A stretch of DNA of 8,207 bases from Alphaproteobacteria bacterium (GTDB lineage: Bacteria > Pseudomonadota > Alphaproteobacteria > Micropepsales > Micropepsaceae): positions 25,934 to 34,140 of the forward strand of contig DMER01000225.1 in the NCBI GenBank assembly GCA_003451645.1, in the 5' to 3' direction. Positions 1 through 6,802 of this stretch are shown here, piece after piece. The notes beneath the pieces are model-generated. The model had not been told where the DNA came from. It saw only the letters and a list, made by a program, of their open reading frames with translations, and ran no database searches. How positions within the stretch are numbered: position 1 is the first letter of the stretch; each line of letters starts with the position of its first letter. The position numbers were made by a program, and so were the translations under genes.

Positions 1-238
1 ACAGATTGATGTGGCCCATCTCGTGCTCATCGGTCAGGTTGAACAGGTCTTGATAGACCTTGTCGCCCGAGAGCCCGCCAACGGTCAAAGGTGTGACGAA
101 TTCCGCCCCAGCGCGGGTCAGGATTGCGCGCACCTTGACCCCTTCGCGCGCCAGCAACCGGATTAGCTCCAAACTCTTATACGCTGCGATCCCGCCGCCA
201 ATGATCAACAGGACGCGCTTGCCCGAAAGCCCTTGCAC
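1..238 (-). CDS. coaBC: CoaBC (Dfp) bifunctional coenzyme A biosynthesis flavoprotein, N-terminal 79 residues
   Basis: This is the 5' end of a leftward gene cut by the left edge of the window. The visible part belongs to the CoaC half, the FMN-dependent phosphopantothenoylcysteine decarboxylase. The missing C-terminal half would be the CoaB ligase that joins cysteine to 4'-phosphopantothenate. It is a cytoplasmic enzyme of the coenzyme A pathway. The flavoprotein start is seen at residues 8-21 (RVLLIIGGGIAAYK), followed by a LTVGGLSG segment around residues 51-58. The diagnostic TDEHEMGHINL is at 69-79, with His76 matching the active-site histidine of E. coli Dfp (His75). I chose the GTG at 236-238 because AGAGG lies 9 bases upstream (complement of 248-252) and the protein there begins as the family usually does. 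An in-frame upstream ATT is possible but less likely. Identity is firm; only the start is slightly uncertain. Confidence 0.93.
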   Translation of the reverse strand, partial: MQGLSGKRVLLIIGGGIAAYKSLELIRLLAREGVKVRAILTRAGAEFVTPLTVGGLSGDKVYQDLFNLTDEHEMGHINL

Positions 239-296
239 GATTTGGAGCCTCTTTTGCCCAATCCAACTCGGAGAACTGCCCGAATTACGTTCGCAA

Positions 297-325
297 ACCG
301 TAAATAGATCGCACCCCCCGGTCAA
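297..325 (-). promoter_or_regulatory. Possible sigma70-type promoter for coaBC
   Basis: On the minus strand, TTGACC (complement of 320-325) is followed after 17 bases by TACGGT (complement of 297-302), about 60 bases before the coaBC start. The -35 match is good and the -10 match is weak. It lies in the 115-bp gap between coaBC and mmcB, so coaBC could also be read through from mmcB. Confidence 0.3.
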
Positions 326-353
326 GCGCACACAACAAACTGTGAAACACCCG

Positions 354-806
354 TCAGGGCGTTACGGCTGGGAGCCTGAGCAGCCGTTCCGCGGCGACAC
401 GGGCAAAGCGCAAGGTCATGGCCTTGCGGCGCGCTGGCGCCAAGGGCCTGCTCTGCGTTTCGCGAATGACCTCGCCGCCATAGGCATCCGCGATAATCAG
501 ACCAGGTTCGCTCGGGAGGATGTCATGAGGAAAATCGCTGGCCGTGGCGAAATAGAGCTTGTCGCACCATTCGAAATATTCGGGCCACTTCTGGTCCGCC
601 CGGTAGTCCTCGATAGAGGACTTCACCTCCACGGCGATGATCTCACCATTGGGGCCAAGACCCGCGACGTCGATCCGCCGCCCTGAGGCAACCGTGAGCT
701 CCATAAGAGGTATATAGCCGCGATCCAGCAGGGCCCGCACGACACCGCGCGACACCGCGAGGGTGACGTCTGGGCGCTTGAGTAGCGGGTTATCATTCAA
801 AGACAT
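354..806 (-). CDS. mmcB: MmcB family DNA repair protein (DUF1052, PD-(D/E)xK nuclease-like)
   Basis: A 150-residue cytoplasmic protein of the MmcB/DUF1052 family. In Caulobacter the gene is SOS-induced and contributes to mitomycin C resistance. The sequence shows a PD-(D/E)xK nuclease-like core: Glu36, then Asp46 in RRIDVAG, then Glu60-Val-Lys62 in AVEVKSS, and a DQKWPEYFEWCD segment at 71-82. The C-terminus (MTLRFARVAAERL) is also typical. No separate DNA-binding domain is visible, and nuclease activity is inferred from the fold. I chose ATG at 804-806. An in-frame GTG at 816-818 would add four residues (MCWC) that look unlike the family. The ribosome site is weak: GAGG is about 15 bases from the ATG. 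The gene lies 115 bp upstream of coaBC on the same strand and is separated from the diiron gene by a terminator. I saw no clear alphaproteobacterial LexA box in front of it. Confidence 0.85.
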   Translation of the reverse strand: MSLNDNPLLKRPDVTLAVSRGVVRALLDRGYIPLMELTVASGRRIDVAGLGPNGEIIAVEVKSSIEDYRADQKWPEYFEWCDKLYFATASDFPHDILPSEPGLIIADAYGGEVIRETQSRPLAPARRKAMTLRFARVAAERLLRLPAVTP

Positions 807-870
807 ACACCAACACACCGGCCTCGCTTCGTCACTTTACGACGGACGGTATCCAGTTTCAGGTCGCAGC

Positions 871-902
871 AAAAGAAAAAGGGGGCGGTTTGACCCGCCC
901 CC
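871..902 (-). terminator. Strong intrinsic terminator after the diiron protein gene
   Basis: Read on the minus strand, an 8-bp perfect GC stem (GGGGGCGG / CCGCCCCC, 895-902 with 881-888) encloses a 6-base loop and is followed by TTTTTCTTTT (871-880). It begins 33 bases after the stop codon of the gene at 936-2066, and so isolates that gene from mmcB. Confidence 0.9.
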
Positions 903-935
903 ACCAACTCAAATTCTACAACGAGCGCTCAGCCC

Positions 936-2066
936 TTACTCCGCCGCCATCTGCGCGAAGGACGACTTATGCGCGCCGAAGTTCACGGTTTGCAGGAACT
1001 TGATGCCTTCTTCCGCGATGTCGTCACCGACCATATGGTCGCCCTCGGCCTTTAGCTCGTCCATGTTCACATAGACGCTGTAGAAGGCCTTGGTGCGATC
1101 GGTGATAATCCCGGCCTTGAGCAAGGTCTTAATCAGCACACGGAAAATATCGTTGTTTTCCTGCATGCGCCTGCGGCGTTCATCATCGCCAAAGGCCTCC
1201 AGCAGCGCGGCCTGCGCGTCCTGCCAGTCGAGGCCCACGCTGGCATAAACCGCCTTCATCTGCTCAGGGTTGATCAGGTTGAAGAGCAAGGTCTGGAAGC
1301 ACGACGCGGCCCAATCCTCAACAATATGCTGCTCTTCGGCGGAAAGCTTGGGGATCGTGCGATCGGCCCAAATCTTCCCGAATTTATGGTGGAAGGCCTC
1401 GTCCGTCATGACCAACTGGCAGAGCTTGACGAGCAAAGGGTCGCGCGACTTGAGGTACAAGGTCGCGAAGGCACCCATGGCAAGGCCCTCAACCAGCATC
1501 TGCATGCCGACGATTTTCTTGTAGACCTCTGGCGCGTTGACGAGGTCGGTCAGCAGCGAGCCAAGCGTTGGACCAACCGGCAAAGGTGTGCCCCAACGCG
1601 CTTGGACATAGCGAGTAAAGCCGGCCACATGGCGGGCCTCCTCACGCGCTTGGTTTGCAGCGTATTCCTGTGCGCCAGGGTCGCGCAGAATGTGACAAAG
1701 CGAGGCCGACAGCGACAGCGCGCCTTGTTCCCCATGCAGGATCGACGACAGCGTCCAGCGCGCACTCTCATTTGAGAACTTGATCCGGTCGGCCATGCTC
1801 ATTTTCTCGCCCAACCGCGTCTGGAAGATCGGGAAGAAATCCTCAGGCAGGATCATGTCCTTGGTCATGTCGAACGGCTCTGAGAAGTCGATGTACTTCT
1901 TGTCCATCGGGTCCCAGAAATGGTCATGCGTGGCGGAAATGATCTTGTCGAACGCGGTTGAGCGCTGACCATACCGCTCCACCTGCATCATGGCGGGGAA
2001 GTCGGTCGGATCGACCGCATCATAGGCATTGTCTTTGGTGATCTGGGCCGGCGCGTTCATGTGCAT
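936..2066 (-). CDS. Ferritin-like / R2-like diiron carboxylate protein, putative oxidase of unknown substrate
   Basis: A 376-residue soluble protein with a complete diiron-carboxylate ligand set of the ferritin/ribonucleotide-reductase-R2 superfamily: Glu113 (HGEQGA), Glu143-x2-His146 (EEARHV), Glu193 (LVEGLA) and Glu223-x2-His226 (DEAFHH). Both Glu-to-ExxH spacings are 30 residues, close to those of R2, bacterial multicomponent monooxygenases and acyl-ACP desaturases. It is therefore expected to form a four-helix bundle that activates oxygen at two irons. I do not recognise the subfamily and cannot name a substrate. No ferredoxin, reductase or regulatory subunit is encoded nearby, and there is no signal peptide or membrane segment. 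I chose ATG at 2064-2066; AAGGG is 4 bases upstream of it and 10 bases upstream of the second ATG (2058-2060), so the protein could begin two residues later. A 41-codon open extension further upstream runs through the promoter and looks noncoding. The unit appears monocistronic and is divergent from the RND transporter. Confidence 0.75.
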   Translation of the reverse strand: MHMNAPAQITKDNAYDAVDPTDFPAMMQVERYGQRSTAFDKIISATHDHFWDPMDKKYIDFSEPFDMTKDMILPEDFFPIFQTRLGEKMSMADRIKFSNESARWTLSSILHGEQGALSLSASLCHILRDPGAQEYAANQAREEARHVAGFTRYVQARWGTPLPVGPTLGSLLTDLVNAPEVYKKIVGMQMLVEGLAMGAFATLYLKSRDPLLVKLCQLVMTDEAFHHKFGKIWADRTIPKLSAEEQHIVEDWAASCFQTLLFNLINPEQMKAVYASVGLDWQDAQAALLEAFGDDERRRRMQENNDIFRVLIKTLLKAGIITDRTKAFYSVYVNMDELKAEGDHMVGDDIAEEGIKFLQTVNFGAHKSSFAQMAAE

Positions 2067-2094
2067 TTTTCCCTTTTGGTTCCTCTCACACCGT

Positions 2095-2122
2095 AATGTA
2101 GAAAGAATGACGTAAGCGTCAA
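2095..2122 (-). promoter_or_regulatory. Sigma70-like promoter of the diiron protein gene
   Basis: On the minus strand, TTGACG (complement of 2117-2122) and TACATT (complement of 2095-2100) are separated by 16 bases. The -35 matches the consensus at 5 of 6 positions and the -10 at 4 of 6. The predicted transcript starts near 2088, about 20 bases before the chosen ATG, which leaves a short leader containing the AGAGG and AAGGG purine tracts. Confidence 0.5.
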
Positions 2123-2145
2123 TGTATTTCGTGACGGTTGTGTCA
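2108..2145. promoter_or_regulatory. Two tandem operator-like palindromes, TGACG-N4-YGTCA
   Basis: The first site, 2108-2121, is TGACG-TAAG-CGTCA, a perfect 5-bp inverted repeat. The second, 2132-2145, is TGACG-GTTG-TGTCA, the same pattern with one mismatch. Both are followed by A, and they agree at 11 of 15 positions. They are 24 bases apart start to start, a little over two helical turns. The first overlaps the -35 and spacer of the diiron-gene promoter and the second lies immediately upstream. This is the layout of a dimeric regulator binding cooperatively. The regulator is not identifiable; the TGA/TCA spacing of 8 does not fit CRP/FNR (6). Confidence 0.45.
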
Positions 2146-2409
2146 ACAAATACTCCAGGCCGTCGCCTGGGCGTCAGGCCGGTTTTCACTCGCCGGTGTG
2201 GTGTAATTAGGCGCCCGCGATGTGGCGATCACGCAACACGCACAACCTATTGTTCAAAAATCGCGAAATGGACAGGCACCTTTGCGTAGGATTGAGGCAC
2301 AGTCTCGCAACAGTCTGGGAGGTCTGCCTGATGGAGCGGAGAAATCTGTCTCCCGCTTCAGGAGCAGTAAACCAAACCCGGTATAAACAAGGGCTAGGGG
2401 GGCGGCGGA

Positions 2410-2425
2410 TGGCCAAATGTGGCCA
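2410..2425. promoter_or_regulatory. TGGCCA-N4-TGGCCA inverted repeat before the transporter gene
   Basis: Two copies of the self-palindromic hexamer TGGCCA (2410-2415 and 2420-2425) flank AATG, with further GG/CC pairing outside after one mismatch. It ends 23 bases before the transporter ATG. It could be a regulator site or, if transcribed, a leader hairpin close to the ribosome site. The role is not determined. Confidence 0.3.
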
Positions 2426-2448
2426 GCCTTGCTCAGAGTGAGGGCGTA

Positions 2449-5202
2449 ATGATCAGAACACTAGAAACCGTTGTATTCCGTTCGCGCGTCGTGATCCTGG
2501 CTATTCTGGCGGTCCTGACCGTATGGCTTGGCTGGTACGCATTGCAGCTTAAGATGGATGCTGGCTTCTATAAGCAGCTGCCCCAAGGGCACCCCTATAT
2601 CGAAACATTCTTGCAGTATCAGGATCGCCTGTTCGGTGCGAACCGCATCATTGTGGTTCTCCGCAACAAGAAAAGCGACACGAGCACGATTGGGGACGGA
2701 AAGCCCAAGGACGACAGCGAGACGATCTTTAATCAGCCCTTCCAGAAAAAGCTGAACGACGTCACACAAGATATCTTCTTCTTGCCCGGCGTCGACCGGC
2801 GCACCGTCACGTCTCTTTGGACGCCGAACACCCGTATCCTGGAAATCACCGAAGACGGCATAACGGCCCGCGACGTGATACCAGGGACCGTGACCCCAGA
2901 CGAGATGTCGGGTCAGGCGATCAATCAGCTGCGAAACGACGTCGTGAAGGGCAACCTCGTTGGACGGCTGGTGTCGAACGATTTCTCTGCCTCGATGGTC
3001 GTCGCCGAACTTTTGGAAATCGACCCCAAAACGCAGCAGCGCTTGGACTATTTTGAGCTAGCGGCCAAGCTGGAGCGCGATATCCGCGGCAAGCATGAGT
3101 CTGGCAACTTCCAGATTCACATTATCGGCTTTGCCAAAATGATTGGCGATATCGCCGATGGTGCGCAATCGGTTGTGATCTTTTTCGCGCTCGCGTTTTT
3201 GCTGACCGTGGCGTCGGTATATTATTACAGCCGAAGCTGGCTGTTGACGTGGCTCACAGTCGGTTGCTCGCTTACGTCTGTTATCTGGCAGTTTGGTCTT
3301 ATCACCGTACTCGGGTTCGGCCTGGATCCTCTCGCGATCCTGGTGCCATTCCTGGTCTTCGCCATCGGCGTGAGCCATGGCGTGCAGCAGGTCAATCTGA
3401 TAACGGCTGAAGTCGCCAATGGGGCTTCTGGCGAAGGGGCTGCGCGCGCGTCCTTCCGGGGCCTGCTAATCCCGGGCTCCATGGCCCTGATCACCGATCT
3501 GGTCGGCTTTGCCGTTCTCTACATCATCTCGATTGCGATGATCCAGGAATTGGCGATCACCGCCTCGATCGGCGTGGCGCTGAAGATTATCACCAATCTG
3601 GTCATGTTGCCGATCGTGGCGTCGTTCTTCAAATATCCGGAGAATTTTGTCGAGCGGGTCAACGCTGCACGTGACGCGCGGATCGGTGCGATCAGGTTCC
3701 TCGGCAACGTCGCCAACCCGGCCATCGCCTTCCCAGTCTTCATTGGCTACTTGGTGTTGTTCGGCATTGCCGTAAACGAGAGCGAGAAGCGCCACGTCGG
3801 CGATTTGCATCCTGGTGCGCCGGAGCTGAGGCAAGACGAACGCTACAATGTCGATAGCCGATTGGTCGCTCAAAAATTCTCGGTTGGTTTGGATCTGCTG
3901 ACTGTCATCGTTGAGACGCCGCCGCTGGCCTGCGTGAACTACAACTACATGAAGCACCTGAATGAATTCAGCTGGTTCCTGCGCAATCAACCAGGCGTGC
4001 GCGACGTCCAAAGCCTTCCCTTTGTCGCCAAGCAAATCAATTCGGGTTGGAATGAAGGGAATTTGAAGTTCCGCGACCTGCCGCGCAATCAGTTTGCATT
4101 GGTCCAGGCGACAAGCCCGGTTGGAACGTCGAGCGGCCTTTTGGACGTCGACTGTACCCTGTTGCCGATTCAGGTCTACTTGATTGACGGCAAGGCTGAG
4201 ACCATCAAACCGGTCGTCGCAGCGGTGAAAGCTTGGATCGAAGAACGGGGTCACAAACCCGTACTGTCCGCAGGGACCTTCAATAGCGATAAGGTGATCC
4301 CGGTAGAGTTTCTGCCGGGTGGCCGCGTGAAGCGTGAGTCGTCAGACCCCACATCAAGCTGGACTTTGACGCGCGAGCAGCTGGTCAATCTGAGATACAA
4401 TGCGCCGCCACTTGGCGAGATCAAGCCGTTGCAATTCCGTGTCGAGGGCTTCGCAGAGATCTCGGCAGACGGGATGCCCAAGGGAGACCCAATCGCCAAA
4501 GGAACCGTGAAGGTCAACCCGGATGAGACGGGTGCTGCGGGGGTAGACATTCTGTCCAACATTCGCGGGACCGAATGGGACAATGCCGCGCACTTCTTGA
4601 TCAGGGATGTTCCGGACGGATTGCTGATCCGGCTCGCCTCTGGCAATTCGGGTGTGGCAGCGGCGGTGAACGAAGAGATTTCGAAGCAAGAGCTGCCCAC
4701 GACCCTTGCGGTATATGCCGTCATCATCATCTTGGTGTTCTTCACCTATTGGGACTGGCGCGCGACGGTCTGTTGTTGCTTGCCTCTGACCTTTGCCACC
4801 TTCTTTGGCTACTGGTTCATGCTCAATACCGAGATTGGTTTGAAGGTCTCCACCTTGCCAGTGATGGTGCTGGCTGTAGGCATTGGCGTTGACTACGCCT
4901 TCTACATTTACAACCGCCTGCAGTACCACTTGAGTGTCGGGCTAAACGTGACCGAATCGTACAAACAAGCGATCACGGAGACCGGCAATGCGGTGATTTT
5001 CACAGCGGTCACCTTGGCGATCGGTGTGTCGACCTGGTCATTCTCGCCGCTGAAGTTCCAGGCGGATATGGGACTTCTGCTGACCTTCATGTTCGTCATC
5101 AACATGCTCATGGCGATTACGGCCCTGCCTGCCATGGCCGTGGTGCTGGAGACATTGATCCCCCGCAAGACCCGCCCTTGGGCCCCGCCAGGCGGTCATT
5201 GA
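2449..5202 (+). CDS. RND/MMPL-family inner-membrane transporter
   Basis: A 917-residue protein with the full RND layout. TM1 is near residues 14-34, followed by a large periplasmic loop to about 240. TM2-TM6 lie near 241-393 and TM7 near 425-443. A second large periplasmic loop runs to about 750, and TM8-TM12 lie near 751-900. The second half carries the MMPL proton-relay motif in TM10, GIGVDYAFY at 811-819, with Asp815. The equivalent spot in TM4 reads GVSHG at 307-311, with Ser-His in place of Asp-Tyr. The family moves lipids, hydrophobic compounds or drugs outward using the proton gradient; the substrate here is unknown. I chose ATG at 2449 because GAGGG lies a few bases upstream. An in-frame GTG at 2419 would overlap the palindrome and adds nothing family-like. 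No membrane-fusion protein or outer-membrane channel gene is adjacent, so it probably works as a COG1033-type stand-alone exporter and not as a tripartite AcrB-type pump. It is monocistronic, with its own terminator. Confidence 0.85.
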   Translation: MIRTLETVVFRSRVVILAILAVLTVWLGWYALQLKMDAGFYKQLPQGHPYIETFLQYQDRLFGANRIIVVLRNKKSDTSTIGDGKPKDDSETIFNQPFQKKLNDVTQDIFFLPGVDRRTVTSLWTPNTRILEITEDGITARDVIPGTVTPDEMSGQAINQLRNDVVKGNLVGRLVSNDFSASMVVAELLEIDPKTQQRLDYFELAAKLERDIRGKHESGNFQIHIIGFAKMIGDIADGAQSVVIFFALAFLLTVASVYYYSRSWLLTWLTVGCSLTSVIWQFGLITVLGFGLDPLAILVPFLVFAIGVSHGVQQVNLITAEVANGASGEGAARASFRGLLIPGSMALITDLVGFAVLYIISIAMIQELAITASIGVALKIITNLVMLPIVASFFKYPENFVERVNAARDARIGAIRFLGNVANPAIAFPVFIGYLVLFGIAVNESEKRHVGDLHPGAPELRQDERYNVDSRLVAQKFSVGLDLLTVIVETPPLACVNYNYMKHLNEFSWFLRNQPGVRDVQSLPFVAKQINSGWNEGNLKFRDLPRNQFALVQATSPVGTSSGLLDVDCTLLPIQVYLIDGKAETIKPVVAAVKAWIEERGHKPVLSAGTFNSDKVIPVEFLPGGRVKRESSDPTSSWTLTREQLVNLRYNAPPLGEIKPLQFRVEGFAEISADGMPKGDPIAKGTVKVNPDETGAAGVDILSNIRGTEWDNAAHFLIRDVPDGLLIRLASGNSGVAAAVNEEISKQELPTTLAVYAVIIILVFFTYWDWRATVCCCLPLTFATFFGYWFMLNTEIGLKVSTLPVMVLAVGIGVDYAFYIYNRLQYHLSVGLNVTESYKQAITETGNAVIFTAVTLAIGVSTWSFSPLKFQADMGLLLTFMFVINMLMAITALPAMAVVLETLIPRKTRPWAPPGGH

Positions 5203-5249
5203 TCACGCGCGTCCGTGACCAGCGGCTTCGAAGTGTTTGACGGAAGATC

Positions 5250-5286
5250 AAAGCGGCCGCCATCTGGTGGCCGCTTTTGTATTTTT
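5250..5286 (+). terminator. Intrinsic terminator after the RND transporter
   Basis: The stem of 12 pairs (5250-5261 with 5266-5277, one G-T pair) has an ATCT loop and is followed by TGTATTTTT. It lies 47 bases past the transporter stop codon and separates it from the downstream paralog pair. Confidence 0.88.
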
Positions 5287-5333
5287 CCTGAAATCAAACT
5301 GCCCGGTGCCCCCGAGTGTCGCCAGGATTGCGA

Positions 5334-5361
5334 TTGACGCAAACTCAGTTGGCTGTACGAT
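5334..5361 (+). promoter_or_regulatory. Sigma70-like promoter for the secreted paralog pair
   Basis: TTGACG (5334-5339) and TACGAT (5356-5361) are separated by 16 bases. A transcript from about 5368 would have a leader of some 24 bases with a G-rich ribosome site (TTGGGGG) ending about 5 bases before the ATG at 5392. Confidence 0.5.
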
Positions 5362-5391
5362 CAACCTTCACGAAGTAGTTTTGGGGGCTGC

Positions 5392-6075
5392 ATGAAATCG
5401 TGTATCACTTTGGCTTTGGGATTCCTCATGGCTGCGGCCCTAAGCGCCGGTCAGTCATCCATCGCGATGGCCAAGCAAGACGCGAAGCCCTTCACTCACT
5501 TCACCAAGGACAATGTGATCGCGGCTCTGACGGGCCTCGGCGTCAAGGACGCAAAGGCGGGCAAGCAGGGCACGTTGGAGACGATTTCCTTTACCCACAA
5601 CAAGCTCAGCTACGCCCTCGTGTTTCGCCTGTGCGACGGCGCCAAAGGGGGATGCCGGGGACTTTTGCAAGTCATTTTTTTCCGCACCAATGGCAAGTCC
5701 TACAGCACCGCCACCATGAACAGCTTCAACCAAAGCTACGCCTTTGCGGCCGCTTCGCTGGTGAGTGGCGACAAAGTGGCCTTGTCACGGTACTTGATGT
5801 CGGATGGTGGCATGATGCCTGACAATCTGAAGCAGAACTTCAAGGTCTTCATGGAGATGCCAGCAGAACTGATTTCCCACTTGAGCAAGGCTGGTGCAAA
5901 TTTGGAGGCGGCGGCCCCGTCCGCGCCAGTCAACGCCATTCCAGCCATTGAATTGGCTAGCGACAAGGCAACCGATAGCGGCGCAGGCGCAGAGATCGAA
6001 GTGCTAAGCGGCGTATCCGCGGGCAACGAGTTGGGAGCGCTTGGCATACCGCCCGCCGCGCCTGCCAAGCCATAG
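5392..6075 (+). CDS. Secreted YbjN-like protein, first of two tandem paralogs
   Basis: A 227-residue protein with a Sec signal peptide (hydrophobic stretch about 5-20, likely cleavage after Ala27 in AMA-KQD), so it is expected in the periplasm. The body resembles the YbjN family: a FTHFTKDNVIAALTGLG start, a central strand YALVFRLCDG, an N-x-FNQS segment matching the family's N-x-W-N motif, and a GDKVALSRYLMSDGG block. The mature protein has only two cysteines, Cys81 and Cys88, well placed for a disulfide. The C-terminal ~50 residues are Ala/Pro-rich and low complexity, with NAIPA at 181-185 and SAGNEL at 209-214. No catalytic motif is visible and the role is unknown. YbjN relatives are linked to stress and envelope phenotypes, but that does not establish a function here. 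It is the first gene of a probable two-gene unit, 58 bp before its paralog. Confidence 0.7.
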   Translation: MKSCITLALGFLMAAALSAGQSSIAMAKQDAKPFTHFTKDNVIAALTGLGVKDAKAGKQGTLETISFTHNKLSYALVFRLCDGAKGGCRGLLQVIFFRTNGKSYSTATMNSFNQSYAFAAASLVSGDKVALSRYLMSDGGMMPDNLKQNFKVFMEMPAELISHLSKAGANLEAAAPSAPVNAIPAIELASDKATDSGAGAEIEVLSGVSAGNELGALGIPPAAPAKP

Positions 6076-6133
6076 ACGCTGGTGGCGCCGAGCGCGGCCT
6101 CAAAAATCAGGACAAACACGAAAGGGCGGCACA

Positions 6134-6802
6134 ATGGTAAAGCTACTTGGAAAGTTTGCGGCGGCGAGCCTTTGTGCGGCTCTATCTGCTCTTCCCTTGC
6201 AGGCTCAGGACAAAACCGTTCTGACCCATTTCTCCGAGCCTGTCGTTGAAAAGGCCTTGAAAGCCCTTGGCGCCACGGACATCAAACACACCGTGTCCGA
6301 CGGCCAACGTTTTACCTCTTACCGGATGAATTCAGCCGGCGCTGACCCGCTGAACTACATCCTGGCCTACCGCGTTTGTGACGCGGCCAAGAAGGGGTGC
6401 TTGGGCCTTCTGAACAGCATCATGTTCAATCCGATCGAGGGCAAACCCTACGGCATTCAGCAGGTCAACACATTTAATCAGAGCCGCATTTTCACCAGTG
6501 CGATGCTCATGAAGGGCGGCATGCTGGCCCTCGTACGCTATCAGATCAGCGATGGTGGAATCACGCACGCCAATTTGCAAAAGAACTTGGAGATATTCAC
6601 CCAGATGCCGGCGCAGCTTGCGGATCATTTCCGCAACGATAGGGCAATAGAGGCAAACGCCATTCCAGCAGGTGAAGCAGCATTACACACCGTCAGTGCA
6701 CTGAGCGAACATGCAGCCGCGCTCGACCTGGCTGCTGGACTGTCCGCCGGCAATCAATTGCAAGCGATCCCGCAGGAACCTGCCTCAAAAACCGCGCAGT
6801 GA
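6134..6802 (+). CDS. Secreted YbjN-like protein, second tandem paralog
   Basis: A 222-residue protein with a Sec signal peptide (hydrophobic about 8-22, likely cleavage after Ala24 in LQA-QDK). It aligns with the preceding protein over its whole length: THFSEPVVEKALKALG, YRVCDAAKKGC (Cys82 and Cys89, the only cysteines after the signal peptide), NTFNQS, LALVRYQISDGG, QMPAQLADHF, NAIPA at 175-179 and SAGNQL at 204-209. The pair clearly arose by gene duplication and has since diverged substantially. I chose ATG at 6134, which has AAAGGG seven bases upstream. An earlier in-frame ATG at 6041 lies inside the first paralog and yields an Arg-rich out-of-frame extension. The gap to the first gene is 58 bp with no terminator, so they are probably cotranscribed. 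The last 18 bases overlap the end of the convergent nitroreductase gene. Function unknown. Confidence 0.7.
   Translation: MVKLLGKFAAASLCAALSALPLQAQDKTVLTHFSEPVVEKALKALGATDIKHTVSDGQRFTSYRMNSAGADPLNYILAYRVCDAAKKGCLGLLNSIMFNPIEGKPYGIQQVNTFNQSRIFTSAMLMKGGMLALVRYQISDGGITHANLQKNLEIFTQMPAQLADHFRNDRAIEANAIPAGEAALHTVSALSEHAAALDLAAGLSAGNQLQAIPQEPASKTAQ

Larger units (their letters stand above)
2067..2448. other. 382-bp divergent intergenic region
   Basis: No gene is supported here; the short open frames lack ribosome sites and protein-like composition. The left side carries a minus-strand promoter with two palindromic sites. In the middle, 2155-2170 can form a small hairpin, CCAGGC-CGTC-GCCTGG, with no T-run, so it is not a terminator. 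The right side has a possible plus-strand -10 (TATAAA, 2382-2387) without a good -35, and a TGGCCA inverted repeat just before the transporter start. The stretch is long for a simple divergent promoter, which suggests regulated expression of one or both genes. Confidence 0.7.

Noticed and set aside
60..686. A 208-codon open frame on the plus strand.
   Set aside because: It runs antisense through coaBC and mmcB, both of which have clear family motifs on the other strand, and its product has an Arg/Pro-rich composition with no recognisable motif.
2108..2121. A CRP/FNR-type site at the diiron promoter.
   Set aside because: The TGA and TCA halves are 8 bases apart, whereas CRP and FNR sites have 6.
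2155..2170. CCAGGC-CGTC-GCCTGG as an intrinsic terminator.
   Set aside because: The stem is only 6 bp and no T-run follows on either strand; no gene ends nearby.
2067..2189. A 41-codon upstream extension of the diiron protein.
   Set aside because: It would cover the predicted promoter and the duplicated palindrome, and the conserved part of the protein begins after the internal start that has a purine-rich ribosome site.
3466..4254. A 262-codon open frame on the minus strand.
   Set aside because: It lies wholly inside the RND transporter on the opposite strand. Its His/Asp/Arg-rich product is what the complement of membrane-protein codons gives, and it has no ribosome site.
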